Below, piece by piece: positions 1 through 7,404 of a stretch of 64,000 nt of DNA (position 1 is the first letter of the stretch; every line of letters starts with the position of its first letter). Below the pieces are notes generated by a model. That model was given only the letters and a program-made list of their open reading frames with translations, was not told where the DNA came from and did not search any database. Both the position numbers and the translations under genes were made by a program. The DNA is from Syntrophaceae bacterium (GTDB taxonomy: Bacteria; Desulfobacterota; Syntrophia; Syntrophales; PHBD01): NCBI GenBank assembly GCA_013177825.1, contig JABLXX010000001.1, forward strand, positions 968,936 through 1,032,935, read 5' to 3'.

Positions 1-115
1 TGACAACTACAACCAATGCGAAGGGAAATGCAGAGCCTGTCATTACATGAGTTCTGAGTATTGCAAGAAGTCGCGAACCTGCTGGGACAAGGAAGGGAAA
101 TCACATTGTCAATAG
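1..115 (+). CDS. Cys-rich small secreted protein, family A copy 0 (C-terminal part only)
   Basis: Only the last 37 codons are in the window, read in the frame starting at base 2 and ending at TAG 113-115. The tail carries the family spacing QC-x3-C-x2-C seen in the four complete copies downstream (707, 1083, 2117, 2754), then a WDKEGK segment and a final HCQ. It shows the tandem array extends upstream of the window. Function unknown. The signal peptide and N-terminal cysteines are outside the window. Confidence 0.8.
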   Translation, partial: DNYNQCEGKCRACHYMSSEYCKKSRTCWDKEGKSHCQ

Positions 116-152
116 GATGGAGGACAGAGAAAAAAGCAAGGAGGGGCGATTT

Positions 153-554
153 ATGAAGAACCTGTTGCGTGTATGCGTTGCAATGATCATCGTATGTGTC
201 TTTCTAGCCGGTCAGGCCTTCGCCGGTGAGGCGAAAGATGCGGCATCCGAAAACAAGAGGGCCGTTGTCTATAGTTTTCTGGGTACGGTTGCAAAGATGG
301 ATGCGGGAAAGAAGACGATCACCATCCATGCCGTTGCAGACAAGGAAGAATATCTCAGGGAGGGCGACATGCCGTTCCGGGAGTTCAGTGCCGACGGGCA
401 AGAGATCACCTTTGACGTCTCGAAGGCGGTGTTTCTGGGGGTTAACGACATCAGCAACATCAAGGGACTCCAGCTTGTCAGGGTTGGTTATGACAAAGAG
501 GGAGGAGCGTATATGGCTCACACGGTATTGGTTTTGACGAAGAGGAAGCCCTGA
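153..554 (+). CDS. Small secreted protein, family B copy 1 (no mature cysteines)
   Basis: A 133-aa protein. The ATG at 153 is chosen over an in-frame ATG at 117 because AAGGAGGGG lies just upstream and the protein then starts with a normal Sec signal peptide (MKNLL..., hydrophobic core, AFA-G cleavage site near residue 23-24). The mature part is about 110 residues, without cysteine, rich in predicted beta strands (VYSFLGTV, KTITI, EITFDV, LQLVRVGYD) and ends in a basic KRKP. A close paralogue lies at 1560-1955, and a decayed third copy lies near 2488-2612. Both intact copies sit directly before a family A Cys-rich gene, so a paired role (partner, chaperone or carrier) is possible but unproven. 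I recognise no named domain. Confidence 0.85.
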   Translation: MKNLLRVCVAMIIVCVFLAGQAFAGEAKDAASENKRAVVYSFLGTVAKMDAGKKTITIHAVADKEEYLREGDMPFREFSADGQEITFDVSKAVFLGVNDISNIKGLQLVRVGYDKEGGAYMAHTVLVLTKRKP

Positions 555-603
555 AGCGGGGGTCGGGCTCTCTCCGGTCGGATGACGCTACCAAGTCAAG
601 CTG

Positions 604-706
604 TTCGTGATCCAAGGTGATGTTGCGGGGGGCCTGGCGGAGAAGCGCTCTTTTTCGCCGGGAGACTGTCTGTTGGTGAAATAAGAGAAAACAAGGAGGA
701 CGTAAC
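604..706 (+). promoter_or_regulatory. Duplicated leader of family A gene, copy 1, with hairpin
   Basis: The 5' leader of the gene at 707 is clearly homologous to the leaders at 2009-2116 and 2651-2753. Shared blocks are a GTTCGTGATCC-like start, a central hairpin, GGGAGAC and a GGTGAA block before the ribosome-binding site AAGGAGG. Here the hairpin core is GCG-CTCTTTTT-CGC (645-658), extendable on both sides. The pairing bases change together between copies. It may act in translation or mRNA stability. Confidence 0.45.
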
Positions 707-1060
707 ATGAAAAAAACGAGCTGCATCGTGGCAATGGCGTTTTTCTGTCTCCTGCTTGCCGGCATATCCGCAAACTCAGCCTGGGCTATGGGCTGTTCGG
801 ATCGGGAAGTCTCCTGCTGTATTGACGGCAAGCAATCGGAGACGGTGGCCAAGACGAAATTCAGCAGGTGCTGGAGCTGGAAAGACTTTGGATGCGTGCC
901 GTGCCATGGAGGGGGAAAATGGAGTTATGCCGCCGAATGGTGCAATGACAACTACGGTCAGTGCCAGGGGAAGTGCAAAGCGTGTTTTCATGATCCTGGT
1001 GATCGGTGTGTGCTGAAACTGACCTGCTGGGACAAGGACGGCCGGCAGACGTGTCAATGA
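707..1060 (+). CDS. Cys-rich small secreted protein, family A copy 1
   Basis: A 117-aa protein behind AAGGAGG. It has a Sec signal peptide (MKKTSC, hydrophobic stretch, SAWA cleavage site near residue 27) and a mature part of about 90 residues with 13 cysteines: GC, CC after six residues, CWSW, C-x2-C, WCN, then QC-x3-C-x2-C and three C-terminal cysteines. Conserved non-Cys blocks are CCIDG, CWSW and EWCN. There is no transmembrane segment after the signal and no lipobox. This is a disulfide-rich periplasmic or exported protein of unknown function; toxin, antimicrobial, adhesive or redox roles are all possible. It lies in a co-directional array just upstream of a TolC/MacAB-like export operon. 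Confidence 0.88.
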   Translation: MKKTSCIVAMAFFCLLLAGISANSAWAMGCSDREVSCCIDGKQSETVAKTKFSRCWSWKDFGCVPCHGGGKWSYAAEWCNDNYGQCQGKCKACFHDPGDRCVLKLTCWDKDGRQTCQ

Positions 1061-1082
1061 TCCGAAGAAGGGAGGATGAGCC

Positions 1083-1463
1083 ATGAGGGAAGCGGGCTGC
1101 ATTATGGCGATGGCGGTTTGCTTTATCCTGCTTGCCGATGCATCCATAAACTCAAAGGAGGCTGTCGGCTGTCAGGATAAGAAGGTCTCCTGCTGTATCG
1201 ACGGCGATGAATCGAAGACGGTGGCCAAGACCAAATTCACCATGTGCTGGAGTTGGAGCAAGGCTGAATGTCGGCCGTGTAATGGCGAAGGGCAATGGGC
1301 TTATATTTCTCTATGGTGCAATGTCAACTACATCAATGAATGCCACGGAACATGCCAGGGGTGCTTCAAAGTGCAATATCCCTTTTTTATGACACCGCAG
1401 GCTTCAGAGGGAGATGACGGGATCTGCTGCGTTGATAATGAAGGCCATAAGCGTTGTCGATGA
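1083..1463 (+). CDS. Cys-rich small secreted protein, family A copy 2
   Basis: A 126-aa paralogue of the gene at 707, starting 22 bases after it behind GGGAGG. The N-terminus is a signal peptide with a weaker cleavage site (SINSKEA before VGC). The mature part again has 13 cysteines and the blocks CCIDG, CWSW and WCN. It differs from its siblings by about ten extra residues between the C-x3-C-x2-C cluster and the C-terminus (around YPFFMTPQASEGDD), and two C-terminal cysteines have become adjacent (ICC). This is the most divergent complete copy, consistent with diversification after duplication. It is the only family A copy here not preceded by a B gene or B remnant. Function unknown. Confidence 0.85.
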   Translation: MREAGCIMAMAVCFILLADASINSKEAVGCQDKKVSCCIDGDESKTVAKTKFTMCWSWSKAECRPCNGEGQWAYISLWCNVNYINECHGTCQGCFKVQYPFFMTPQASEGDDGICCVDNEGHKRCR

Positions 1464-1559
1464 TTCGGGCTTCAACCACGGGAGGCAATGGAGTCGGGAG
1501 GTAAACCGTCACTGAAGAGGGTGATCAGGATCAACATTCATTTCGAGGAGGAGCGATTG

Positions 1560-1955
1560 ATGAGAGAGCTGTCGCGTGTATGCATTGCATTGGTCATCGC
1601 ATGTGCCTTTCTGGCAGGCCAGGCCTTTGCCGGTGAGGCTAAGGATAAGGCATCCGGAAATCAGAGGACCGTGATTTACAGTTTTCTGGGCGCAGTGACG
1701 GGGATGGATGCGGGGGAAAAGACGATCACCATCAATGCCGTTGCGGACAGGGAAGATTACCTGACGGAAGGTGACATGCCGTTCCGGGAGTTCAGTGCCG
1801 AGGGGAAAGAGATCACCTTGGATATCTCGAAGGTGATGTTTCTGGGGGTGGAAGACATCAAAGGAATCAAGGCACTCCAACTCGTCAGGGTCGGTTATGA
1901 CAAGAAGGGCGAAGTGCATGTTGCTCACACGGTGTTGGTTCTGTCAAAGCGGTAG
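1560..1955 (+). CDS. Small secreted protein, family B copy 2
   Basis: A 131-aa close paralogue of 153-554; most positions are the same by eye, including the blocks GDMPFREFSA, QLVRVGYDK and AHTVLVL. The ATG at 1560 is preferred over an in-frame ATG at 1488 because GAGGAG precedes it and a Sec signal peptide then begins at once (cleavage after AFA near residue 23). There is no cysteine in the mature part. It lies between family A copies 2 and 3, repeating the B-then-A order of the first unit. Function unknown. Confidence 0.85.
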   Translation: MRELSRVCIALVIACAFLAGQAFAGEAKDKASGNQRTVIYSFLGAVTGMDAGEKTITINAVADREDYLTEGDMPFREFSAEGKEITLDISKVMFLGVEDIKGIKALQLVRVGYDKKGEVHVAHTVLVLSKR

Positions 1956-2008
1956 CTGTGAAGCCGGGCTCGGGCATTCCGGGGCCTGTACACGCTGTGA
2001 ATCAAGCC

Positions 2009-2116
2009 GTTCATGATCCGAAGTTTTGCCGCAGCTATGCCTCCAGCGAAGTGGTTTACCGCTTCGTGGGGGATAAATCCTGATGGTGAAATCGGTGATG
2101 ACAAGGAGGATGAGAT
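2009..2116 (+). promoter_or_regulatory. Duplicated leader of family A gene, copy 3, with hairpin
   Basis: Homologous to the leaders before 707 and 2754. Here the hairpin is strongest: CGAAGTGG (2048-2055), loop TTTA, CCGCTTCG (2060-2067), eight pairs with one G-U. The ribosome-binding site AAGGAGG lies about 40 bases downstream of it. The structure holds although its sequence differs from the other copies. Confidence 0.45.
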
Positions 2117-2476
2117 ATGAAGAAAACCGGCTGCGTCGTAGCGATAGCTGTTATCTTTGTCCTGCTGGCCGGCATATCGGCAAACCCTGCCTATGCAGTC
2201 GGCTGCAAAAACCACTATATCGCCTGCTGCATTGATGGCAAGTCGAAGAAGATGGTGGCGGATACTTACTTCACCATGTGTTGGAGTTGGAAGTCGGCTA
2301 AGTGCAAACCCTGTCACGGCGGAGGGAAATGGAGTTGGTTTGCCGAGTGGTGTAACGAAAACTATGCCCAATGCGAGGGAAATTGCCAGGGGTGCTGGTG
2401 GGATCAAGACGTTGATTGTCTGCGAGGATTTCGATGCTATGACAAACATGGGAAAAATACGTGTCATTGGCCGTGA
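2117..2476 (+). CDS. Cys-rich small secreted protein, family A copy 3
   Basis: A 119-aa paralogue behind AAGGAGG. It has a Sec signal peptide (MKKTGC..., AYA cleavage near residue 27) and a mature domain with 13 cysteines in the family arrangement: GC, ACCIDG, CWSW, C-x2-C, EWCN, C-x3-C-x2-C and three near the C-terminus. The C-terminus is extended by HWP after the last cysteine. It is strongly basic in the first half of the mature part (KSKKMV) compared with its siblings. It is paired with the family B gene just upstream. Function unknown. Confidence 0.87.
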   Translation: MKKTGCVVAIAVIFVLLAGISANPAYAVGCKNHYIACCIDGKSKKMVADTYFTMCWSWKSAKCKPCHGGGKWSWFAEWCNENYAQCEGNCQGCWWDQDVDCLRGFRCYDKHGKNTCHWP

Positions 2477-2487
2477 TTGATGAATAG

Positions 2488-2612
2488 CGGCATTCCCTGG
2501 GGCAACACACAAGGGCGGCCTGATTCATCAGCGGTGGTTGTGACAAGAAGGCACCTGTTTGGCTGGGAGGTCCTCGTTCTCTTGGAGAGACGATTGTGAA
2601 ACGAGTGGGGGC
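2488..2612 (+). pseudogene. Decayed remnant of a third family B gene
   Basis: The non-coding stretch between family A copies 3 and 4 aligns by eye with the 3' end of the family B genes. AACA-CAAGGG-CC-G-TT-TCAG-G-TGGTT-TGAC (2504-2544) matches the codons for the SNIKGLQLVRVGYD segment of copy 1 with small indels. The match continues more weakly through the old stop codon region (TGTGAA, GGGC). The 5' half and signal peptide are gone. It shows that copy 4 of family A was once also preceded by a B gene. Confidence 0.5.
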
Positions 2613-2650
2613 GGGCTTTCTTTGGTGGGACCACACCCCAAAAGGCAGGC

Positions 2651-2753
2651 TTTTCGTGATTCAAGATGATGTTACGGTACCCTTGGTTGAGAAGTGCTCC
2701 TTTTCACTGGGAGACCTTTGGTGGTGAATTCGAGAAAACAAGGAGGAAGCAGC
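2651..2753 (+). promoter_or_regulatory. Duplicated leader of family A gene, copy 4, with hairpin
   Basis: Third copy of the leader. The hairpin core is GTG-CTCCTTTT-CAC (2694-2707) in place of GCG...CGC at 645-658: a C-G pair replaced by U-A at the same place. It is followed by GGGAGACC, GGTGGTGAA and the ribosome-binding site AAGGAGG before ATG 2754. Confidence 0.45.
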
Positions 2754-3101
2754 ATGAAAAAATCGGGCTGCACCGTGATCATGGCGGTTTTCTTTCTCCT
2801 GATTGTGGGTATATCCGCAAACCCGGCTTGTGCCCTCGACTGTGGGGAGTTGGAAGTCCTCTGCTGTATTGATGGAAAATTATCGCATACCATTGCCAAG
2901 ACAACATTCAGCATGTGCTGGAGTTGGAGCAAGTTTGAATGTGTGCCGTGTCATGGGGGGCATAAATTTTCGTATCTTGCGAAGTGGTGTAACGAGAACA
3001 ACGACCAATGCGAAGGGAAATGCAGAGGGTGTTATTCGCATTTTCGTTATTGCTATGGACGAATCTGTGTGGATACAGACGGAAAAGAATATTGCCAATG
3101 A
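2754..3101 (+). CDS. Cys-rich small secreted protein, family A copy 4
   Basis: A 115-aa protein. ATG 2754 is preferred to an upstream in-frame ATG at 2694, which lies inside the duplicated leader; AAGGAGG precedes 2754. Sec signal peptide MKKSGC... with cleavage around residue 27 (NPACA). The mature part has the family's 13 cysteines and the blocks CCIDG, CWSW, C-x2-C and KWCNEN. It is the last member of the array; the TolC-like gene of the export operon starts 227 bases downstream in the same direction. Function unknown. Confidence 0.87.
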   Translation: MKKSGCTVIMAVFFLLIVGISANPACALDCGELEVLCCIDGKLSHTIAKTTFSMCWSWSKFECVPCHGGHKFSYLAKWCNENNDQCEGKCRGCYSHFRYCYGRICVDTDGKEYCQ

Positions 3102-3180
3102 GATGAATGAAGGAGCATGGATGAGAAGCAAACCGGTTGCCCGTTACCCATGAAATACGATTCATCTTTCCATGGTTCGG

Positions 3181-3209
3181 TTGATATTATTAGCGGATTT
3201 ATTTATATG
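3181..3209 (+). promoter_or_regulatory. Candidate sigma-70 promoter of the export operon
   Basis: TTGATA (3181-3186), 17-base spacer, TATATG (3204-3209), in an AT-rich patch of the 227-base gap between the Cys-rich array and the TolC-like gene. Predicted transcript start near 3216, about 110 bases before the ATG at 3329. Read-through from the array is also possible, because no terminator is visible after 3101. Confidence 0.45.
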
Positions 3210-3328
3210 AACACGGCGTTTTCCGGTCATATCCCGAAAAAAAGGAAAAGGTCAGTCTTCTCGTGGGCTCAAGCTTTTTTTTATAAACATGAGAAATGGG
3301 CAGGAAACATGACCTTCAAGCGAGGATA

Positions 3329-4903
3329 ATGGAATCACGCCTGTCGTTATCGACATCTTCGCGAATCAGCATCCTGTGCCTTGTCATTTTTCTCTTCGTA
3401 TTCTTTGCCTCTTCGGTTCCGGCGCTCTGCGAAGAGAAACAGGAGATTCCAAGCGTACAACAGGGATTGAAGAAACTGACCCTGTCCGATTGTGTTTTTC
3501 TTGCCTTGCAGAACAACGTTTCCATCCAGACCGCTTACCTGGACAGAATCTCCCAACGGATGGAGCTCCGCGTCGCCGAGGACAAGTTTGTTCCCCAGCC
3601 GAGCCTCAGCTTTTCGACCCGCGCCACGTCCACCTACAATACGGACGGCACCCGGACCCGGGCATCCAATCAGGACGGGTTGTTTGCAACGACCTTGAAC
3701 CTTCCCACGGGCGGATCCGTAATCTTCAGCTGGGACAACCCGGCGACGAAAGCGGACATCGGCCAGGACTATGGCTACAGCTCAGGCTGGAGCGTCCAGT
3801 TCATCCAGCCACTCCTGAAAAATGCCGGCGTGGATGTCGCCACGCAGTCCATCCGGCAGGCCAGGGTGGCCGAGGAACAGTACATCCTCGACCTGAAAGA
3901 CACGCTGGCCACCACGATCACGACGACCATCACAGACTACCGGGCCTATGTGTCGGCCCTGCGCAGTTACGACATTCAAGCCAAGGGGCTGGAGACGGCC
4001 CGCCGAACCCTGGAGACGAACCAGGCGCTCATCGATGCCGGGCGCATGGCCCAGACGGAAATTCTCCAGGCGGAGAACGACGTGGCCAATCGTGAGTTGA
4101 GCGTCATAACCGCCAGGAACGACGTCGACTCGGCGCGGCTTACTCTTCTCCAGGTCCTCAACCTGGACAAGAACACAGACTTCCTGCCCGTTGAAGAAGG
4201 AGAGCAGTTTGTTCCTCCTCCATCCCTGGAAGAAGCCATTGCCGTGGCCCTGAAAAACCGTTCCGATTACATCAAGGCATTGCAAAACCTGGAGCTGGCC
4301 AAGCTGGACCTGGCCGTCAACAAACGAAATCTTCTCTGGGATCTATCGCTGGTGACAAACGTCGGACGGACCGGGACAGGCGATACCTACCGGACGGTGC
4401 TGGCGGACCAGCAGATAAGGAAAAGCGACTGGGATGTCTGGCTTCAGCTCAACATTCCCCTGAGAGACCTGCAATCGGAAAGCAGTTATGTCGCCGCAAA
4501 AGTGGCCCGCGAAAAGGCGGGCATCAACCTCAAGAAACTGGTGAGCGACATTGAAATCGATGTCCAGAATAAAATCAGGAATATCGACGTAAATTACAGG
4601 AGCTATGTGCTTGCGAAAAAGGGGCGGGAGCTTTCGGAGCGAAAACTGGAAATCGAACGGGAAAAACTGCGGCTGGGACGAACGACCAACTTCCAGCTTG
4701 TGTCTTTTCAGAACGACGTCCTCGATCAGCAGACGATGGAACTGCTGGCCCTGATCACGTATCTCAACTCCCTGACGGACCTGGATCAGTCGCTGGGGGT
4801 TACGCTCGACCGCTGGAGCATCAGCGTCAAGCGCGAGGATCAAAATGTCAGGCTGCCGGAGGACCGGAAGCAGGAAGTCAACGAGAAACTGAAGGCGAAA
4901 TAA
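3329..4903 (+). CDS. TolC-family outer membrane efflux protein
   Basis: A 524-aa protein from ATG 3329, chosen because AGCGAGG precedes it and a signal peptide follows directly (hydrophobic ILCLVIFLFVFF, ending about residue 35). An in-frame ATG at 3296 is the alternative. The body shows the two-fold repeat of long amphipathic helices typical of TolC/OEP channels, including LTLSDCVFLALQNN near the start and EEAIAVALKNRSDY in the middle, each opening a helical repeat. The trimer would form an outer membrane channel and periplasmic tunnel. It is the first gene of an operon with adaptor, ATPase and permease (gap of 13 bases to the next gene), so it is a dedicated channel for that pump. Confidence 0.9.
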   Translation: MESRLSLSTSSRISILCLVIFLFVFFASSVPALCEEKQEIPSVQQGLKKLTLSDCVFLALQNNVSIQTAYLDRISQRMELRVAEDKFVPQPSLSFSTRATSTYNTDGTRTRASNQDGLFATTLNLPTGGSVIFSWDNPATKADIGQDYGYSSGWSVQFIQPLLKNAGVDVATQSIRQARVAEEQYILDLKDTLATTITTTITDYRAYVSALRSYDIQAKGLETARRTLETNQALIDAGRMAQTEILQAENDVANRELSVITARNDVDSARLTLLQVLNLDKNTDFLPVEEGEQFVPPPSLEEAIAVALKNRSDYIKALQNLELAKLDLAVNKRNLLWDLSLVTNVGRTGTGDTYRTVLADQQIRKSDWDVWLQLNIPLRDLQSESSYVAAKVAREKAGINLKKLVSDIEIDVQNKIRNIDVNYRSYVLAKKGRELSERKLEIEREKLRLGRTTNFQLVSFQNDVLDQQTMELLALITYLNSLTDLDQSLGVTLDRWSISVKREDQNVRLPEDRKQEVNEKLKAK

Positions 4904-4916
4904 TCAAGGGACAGCC

Positions 4917-6701
4917 ATGAACCAGGATCCGATCATCTACAGAAACATTCTGGAAAACATGACCGACGGGGTCATGACCGTTTCGCTCGACGGCCGCATC
5001 ATGACGTTCAACGAGGCGGCGGAACGGATTCTGGACCTCCGTGCCGAGGATGTCCTCGGCCGGTCGATGAGCGAAGTGTTCCTCGGAAGGGAAGGGAACG
5101 ATGCCTTCAACCAGGCCATCCTGGACGCCGTTTACGATGAGGCGGTGACTCAGAACGGCATCGTCCTGTATACGGCCGGGGAAAAGCGCATCGTTCTTTC
5201 TGTCACGACCTCTTTTCTCGGGTCCGATGAGACGGGACAAAAAAAGAAGGCTGCCGTCATTGCGGTCTTCAGCGACCGGACGGAAGTGGAGGCTCTTCGG
5301 GAGACGGAGCACGACCTCACGGAGGAGATCAAGGCGAAGCACAGGGAGCTGCAGACGTCCTATTCCGAACTGGAGGAGTCCAACACAAGTCTCAAGGCCG
5401 CCCTGAAAAAAGTGCAGATGATCCGCATTGCCGCGACGGCACTGGTGCTTCTTCTCTTCCTGTCCATCGGGATCCTGACGTGGATAAAAGGCACACCGGG
5501 AAGGTCCGGGCAGTCTTCAACCACAGATTCGCAAGCGGGCGCAGTGAAGACGTACAAGGTGGCACTGCAACCCCTTGTCGACAAGATCTCTCTCCGGGGT
5601 ACTCTCAAACCGATCCAGGTCGTGAACGTGACGAGCCCCTTCGCGGGCACGGTCACGGAAAAGCTTTTCGAATACGGCCAGTCCGTCACCAGGGGGCAGC
5701 TTCTTATGCGCCTCGATACCAGAGAAATCGAATCGAAATGCCGCGAAGCGAAATCAGCTTTCATCAAGGCAAATGAAAAAAGAAAGGAAATGAAGGACTG
5801 GAAGAACACGGATGAAATGGTCAAGGCGATGCGCTCCCTGGACAAGGCGAAGAGATCCTATGAAGAAACGGAAACTCTTTTCAAGAAAGGCATCGTGTCG
5901 GCCGACGAGTACAACAACGAAAAGAACAATTACGAGAACGAGCTCCTGACGTACAAGACCACAAAGGCCAAAGGCGAGGGTGATAACGTAACCCTGGCAA
6001 AACTCGACTATTACAATGCAAGAGCGAAACTCGCCGATCTTGAAAATCAGCTGGGAAAAGCCAATGTCCTCGCTCCGGTGTCCGGAACGGTCATCCTCAT
6101 GGACACCGTGGGGGATAAGGACAGGAAAGGAAAGGCCGTCGAAAAGGGGACTTCTTTCGGCGAGGGGGAGATCATGCTGGCCGTCGGTGACACGACCGGC
6201 CTGTCGGTTTCCACCGAAGTGGACGAGATCGAGGTGACGAAGATCAAGAAGGGTCAGCAGGCCATCATCACGGGAGACGCTTTCCCGGATGTGACCCTCA
6301 AGGGAAGTGTCGATCACATTTCGTCCCAGGCGAACGTCAAGGGAGGGGAAGGAGGAGCGAAGAAAGCGGCTACCTTCGAAATTCTGATCCGGGTGGACAG
6401 GCTTCTCCCGGAAGTGGCGGACAAGATCCGTCTCGGCATGTCCGCCAATCTGTCCATCGAGATCCTGAACAAGCCCGACGGCATCCTGGTGCCCATCGGG
6501 GCCGTGCAGACGGATGGGGCGGATCGCTACGTCATGTTGAAGGAGGCGGGAAAGCGGGAGGCGAAGCGGGTGAACGTGAAGACGGGCATTACGACTCTCG
6601 ACTCCGTGGAGATTTTGCAGGGATTGAAAATCGGCGATGAAGTCCTGGTAAGGGAGGAAGCGGTCCGGAATGTCCATGCTGAGGACAGTGAACATCCATA
6701 A
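4917..6701 (+). CDS. PAS-domain / HlyD-MacA-type membrane-fusion protein hybrid
   Basis: A 594-aa protein with an unusual order of parts. Residues about 5-125 are a PAS domain (IYRNILENMTDGVMTVSLDG, FNEAAERILDL, VLGRSMSEVF). Residues about 126-167 are a charged coiled coil. One transmembrane helix follows (about 169-190, AATALVLLLFLSIGILTWI). The rest is a standard periplasmic adaptor: lipoyl half-motif (VTSPFAGTV), long alpha-hairpin (about 275-375), second lipoyl half (NVLAPVSGTV near 381), beta-barrel and membrane-proximal domain. MacA-type adaptors normally have only a short cytoplasmic tail, so the PAS domain would sit in the cytoplasm next to the ATPase. It may tune transport to a ligand or redox signal (inference). 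The 3' end overlaps the ATPase gene by 32 bases. Confidence 0.9.
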   Translation: MNQDPIIYRNILENMTDGVMTVSLDGRIMTFNEAAERILDLRAEDVLGRSMSEVFLGREGNDAFNQAILDAVYDEAVTQNGIVLYTAGEKRIVLSVTTSFLGSDETGQKKKAAVIAVFSDRTEVEALRETEHDLTEEIKAKHRELQTSYSELEESNTSLKAALKKVQMIRIAATALVLLLFLSIGILTWIKGTPGRSGQSSTTDSQAGAVKTYKVALQPLVDKISLRGTLKPIQVVNVTSPFAGTVTEKLFEYGQSVTRGQLLMRLDTREIESKCREAKSAFIKANEKRKEMKDWKNTDEMVKAMRSLDKAKRSYEETETLFKKGIVSADEYNNEKNNYENELLTYKTTKAKGEGDNVTLAKLDYYNARAKLADLENQLGKANVLAPVSGTVILMDTVGDKDRKGKAVEKGTSFGEGEIMLAVGDTTGLSVSTEVDEIEVTKIKKGQQAIITGDAFPDVTLKGSVDHISSQANVKGGEGGAKKAATFEILIRVDRLLPEVADKIRLGMSANLSIEILNKPDGILVPIGAVQTDGADRYVMLKEAGKREAKRVNVKTGITTLDSVEILQGLKIGDEVLVREEAVRNVHAEDSEHP

Positions 6702-7365
6702 GACGTATCCGGTCGGTCCCACGGAAGTGAACGTCCTCAAGGGCATTTCCCTGGAAGTCGAGAAGGGGGAATTCCTGTCCATCGTGGGAGCGTCGGGCAG
6801 CGGCAAGTCCACGCTGATGCATATTCTCGGTCTTCTCGAACAGCCGACATCGGGAGAGTATTTTTTCGAGGATGCCCGGATCCGGTACGAGGACGACCGC
6901 GAGCTCTCCATTCTCCGCAACCGGAAGATCGGATTCGTGTTCCAGCAGTATTGCCTCCTGCAGCGGCTGACGGCCCTGGATAACGTGGGAATTCCCCTCA
7001 TTTACCGGGGGATGGGCAAACCGGAAATCCGGGAGCGCTCCATGGCCTACCTACAGAAAGTAGAAGTAGCGGATCGGGCGCATCACCGGCCGAACGAGAT
7101 GTCCGGGGGACAGCAGCAACGCGTGGCCATCGCCCGGGCCCTGGTGGGAAGTCCGGCCCTGATCCTCGCCGACGAGCCCACGGGTGCCCTGGACAGCCGG
7201 ACCGGCCAGGAGATCATGGATCTCTTCCGAAAGCTCAACGAAGAGGAAGGAATCACGATTATCGTCATCACCCACGATCTCAAGATCGCCGCTCAATGCC
7301 GGCGCAGCATAGAGATCACCGACGGGCTCGTCACCCCTCCGGCGGTTGACGGGAATCCTCATTGA
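6670..7365 (+). CDS. MacB/LolD-type ABC transporter ATPase
   Basis: A 231-aa nucleotide-binding subunit. Walker A is GASGSGKST, the Q-loop region reads FVFQQYCLL, the signature is MSGGQQQRVAIARAL, and Walker B is LILADEPTGALD with the H-loop in VITHD. The length and the GALDSRTGQEIMDLF stretch place it with the MacB/LolD/FtsE group. It overlaps the adaptor gene by 32 bases and precedes the permease by 39 bases. E. coli MacB is one polypeptide with ATPase and membrane domain; here they are separate genes. It would power periplasm-to-outside export through the TolC-like channel. Confidence 0.95.
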   Translation: MSMLRTVNIHKTYPVGPTEVNVLKGISLEVEKGEFLSIVGASGSGKSTLMHILGLLEQPTSGEYFFEDARIRYEDDRELSILRNRKIGFVFQQYCLLQRLTALDNVGIPLIYRGMGKPEIRERSMAYLQKVEVADRAHHRPNEMSGGQQQRVAIARALVGSPALILADEPTGALDSRTGQEIMDLFRKLNEEEGITIIVITHDLKIAAQCRRSIEITDGLVTPPAVDGNPH

Positions 7366-7404
7366 ATATCCGGGCGCCGCGGGGCCTCCGGAATCAAGGA
7401 CAAC

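Noticed and set aside
3117-3329. 70-codon frame between the last family A gene and the TolC-like gene
   Set aside because: It has a GGAG-like site, but it covers the AT-rich candidate promoter, shows no domain or signal peptide, and its end runs into the TolC start region. More likely chance.
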